Shown here: positions 62,546 through 64,000 of the stretch, one piece after another
Layout of the letters: each line of letters begins with the position of its first letter
Position numbering within the stretch: position 1 is the stretch's first letter
NCBI GenBank assembly: GCA_022712895.1
Contig: JAFLJS010000023.1
Location: 1 to 64,000 of the forward strand
DNA: 64,000 bases
Direction: 5' to 3'
Source: Desulfocapsa sp.
GTDB taxonomy: Bacteria > Desulfobacterota > Desulfobulbia > Desulfobulbales > Desulfocapsaceae
Made by a program: the position numbers and the translations under genes
Notes under the pieces: model-generated
The model's input: the letters and a program-made list of their open reading frames with translations, nothing else
Told to the model about the DNA's origin: nothing
The model's database searches: none

Positions 62546-64000
62546 ATGAGCCTGAAAAGTCTATTTGAGCCTGAAAGTGTTGCCGTGGTAGGCGCTTCCC
62601 GGAAAGAGGAAAAAGCTGGGCATGTCATTCTTAAAAATTTGACGGAGGGTGGTTTTAAGGGTGAAATTGTCGCCATTAATCCTGCCGTTAATACATTGCT
62701 TGGTTGTTCCTGTTATCCTTCTCTTGCAGCATATGGAAAGGATATTGATCTTGTCGTGATCGCACTTCCGCAGAAAGACGTGAAGGAAGCTGTTGCTGAG
62801 TGCGCAAAGGTCAACGCCAGTGGTGTTGTGGTTATTGCATCCGGTTTTAAGGAGGTTGGAGCAGAAGAAGCAAGGCTTGAACAGCAAATTGCCGATTTTT
62901 GTGTGCGGCATGGCATGCGCTTGCTCGGTCCTAATTGCCTGGGTTTTATTAATACAGACATTAATCTGAACGTTACTTTTGCCAAAACGAGACCAAGTCC
63001 CGGAGGTATCTCAGTCTTTTCACAGTCCGGGGCACTATGCAGTGTCATGATAGATCTTGCCGAGGAGCAACATCTGGGGCTCAGCAAAGTTATTTCCATT
63101 GGGAATAAAGCTGATATTGCTGGATTTGATGTATTATCATATCTTGCTAATGATCCGCAAACCAAGGTTATAGTCGGGTACCTTGAAGACATTGCAACAG
63201 GCAAAAATTTCGTTAAAGCGGCCGAAGAAGCTTCATCAAAAAAACCTGTTATTATCCTTAAATCAGGGACAACAGCGGCTGGTCTTCGGGCCGCTTCCTC
63301 CCATACCGGTGTTTTGGCCACTGATGAGTCAGCATACGGTGCTGTTTTTAAACGTGCGGGAGTAATCAGAGCTGATAGCTTTGAAGCTCTGCTTGATGTA
63401 GCGTCAGCATTATCTATGCAACCGCTGCCAAAAGGAGATAATGTCCTTATTGTTACCAACGCCGGAGGGCCTGGAATTCTTGCTGCAGATGCAGTTGAAA
63501 ATGCAGGGATGAAGGTTGCCGAGCTCGACGATAAGGTTACAACCTTTCTAAGTCATGAACTTCTCTCTCAAGTGAATAGTGCCAGCCCTATAGATGTTCT
63601 TGGCGATGCTGAACCGTCACGTTACGCATCTGTCATAAAAGCTGCACAGGCAGATGCTGGAGTTGATTCTATTCTTATTATTCTTTCTCCGCAAGCTATG
63701 AGCAAACCAGCTGAAACGGCAAGAGCCATTGTCGGTAGCCTTGATGGAAGTAAACCCGTGGTTGCCACATTTATGGGCGGCTCTGCTCTGCTACCCGCTC
63801 GTCATGAACTGACTGCCGCAGGTCTCCCTCATTACAAATCTCCCGAACGTGCAATTACTGCTCTAAGAGGAATGAGCGCCTACGCAAACTGGAAACAACG
63901 GCCGCCACGCATGGTAACCCGATTCAGGGTGAACAGAAGACGTGTTGAACGCATCCTGTCAAGACGTCAACGAACAGGACGCTTACAACTTGGTGAAGTA
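62546..64000 (+). CDS. ADP-forming acetate/acyl-CoA ligase, N-terminal part (cut by window end)
   Basis: At least 485 residues; the frame is open at 64000. CoA-binding domain FEPESVAVVGASRKEEKAGHVIL at the start, LLGPNCLGFIN, FSQSGALCSVMID, catalytic loop SSHTGVLATDE (phospho-His) and TNAGGPGILAADA. This is the alpha part of NDP-forming acyl-CoA synthetases (Acd/Pat-like), which interconvert acyl-CoA + ADP + Pi with acid + CoA + ATP. Whether a beta (ATP-grasp) or GNAT domain follows lies outside the window. Third gene of the acuC-acuB-like row. Confidence 0.92.
   Translation, partial: MSLKSLFEPESVAVVGASRKEEKAGHVILKNLTEGGFKGEIVAINPAVNTLLGCSCYPSLAAYGKDIDLVVIALPQKDVKEAVAECAKVNASGVVVIASGFKEVGAEEARLEQQIADFCVRHGMRLLGPNCLGFINTDINLNVTFAKTRPSPGGISVFSQSGALCSVMIDLAEEQHLGLSKVISIGNKADIAGFDVLSYLANDPQTKVIVGYLEDIATGKNFVKAAEEASSKKPVIILKSGTTAAGLRAASSHTGVLATDESAYGAVFKRAGVIRADSFEALLDVASALSMQPLPKGDNVLIVTNAGGPGILAADAVENAGMKVAELDDKVTTFLSHELLSQVNSASPIDVLGDAEPSRYASVIKAAQADAGVDSILIILSPQAMSKPAETARAIVGSLDGSKPVVATFMGGSALLPARHELTAAGLPHYKSPERAITALRGMSAYANWKQRPPRMVTRFRVNRRRVERILSRRQRTGRLQLGEV

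Noticed and set aside
1-64000. CRISPR arrays
   Set aside because: No regularly spaced direct repeats; the only tandem repeat is the in-frame 36-bp array at 35056-35415.

Overview
The window looks like a chromosomal segment of a strictly anaerobic Desulfobacterota bacterium, most likely of the Desulfobulbales (Desulfotalea/Desulfocapsa/Desulforhopalus relatives). Reasons: a tig-clpP-clpX-lon core block, class-2 leuA near ilvBN/psd/pssA, a 2-oxoacid:ferredoxin oxidoreductase, a DUF6178 protein, a PEP-CTERM protein, and two genes whose reading frames run through an in-frame TGA at a thiol active site (selenocysteine). The assignment rests on gene content only; no 16S gene or marker search was available.

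Layout. 1-9.9 kb is an accessory region: a broken phzF, a PEP-CTERM exported protein between two ~230 bp direct repeats, a two-gene Gabija-type defence system (gajA-gajB), and two overlapping tyrosine recombinase genes followed by a 21-bp-arm hairpin. It ends at tRNA-Leu(TAA). 10-19.4 kb is conserved: a minus-strand operon of a DsbA-like selenoprotein, phoH and an in-frame ybeY-pdxJ fusion, then tRNA-Leu(TAG), tig, clpP, clpX, lon, tRNA-Val and tRNA-Asp. 19.5-22.6 kb holds electrophile/aldehyde detoxification genes (an ene-reductase broken by TAG, a DJ-1/PfpI protein, a zinc-free MDR reductase) behind a TetR/NemR-like palindrome. 23.2-31.8 kb has ywbE, a DUF6178 gene, a SpeE-like gene, an outer-membrane porin, hslO, yggS, tatD and ade.

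32.3-36.9 kb is a three-gene unit: roadblock (MglB-like) protein, MglA-like GTPase and a 1153-residue very acidic repeat protein, which may be a polarity or surface-behaviour module. 37.3-49.6 kb reads as a catabolic island: IclR regulator, butyrate kinase, phosphate butyryltransferase, MFS transporter, KorDABC, a large FAD/Fe-S 2-hydroxyacid dehydrogenase and an NhaC-type antiporter. Together they could convert a 2-hydroxy acid to a 2-oxo acid, then acyl-CoA, acyl-phosphate and acid plus ATP. 154-bp inverted copies of a dispersed palindromic repeat lie at 32.0 and 39.5 kb.

49.8-59.7 kb is housekeeping: cytochrome b plus Rieske, coaD, rsmD, asd, pssA, psd, ilvN, ilvB, and leuA behind a leucine leader peptide and attenuator. 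59.7-64 kb holds a CaCA-like membrane protein coupled to a second selenoprotein (a small UxxC glutaredoxin-like protein), then an acuC-like deacetylase, an acuB-like CBS-ACT protein and the start of an ADP-forming acyl-CoA synthetase cut by the window end.
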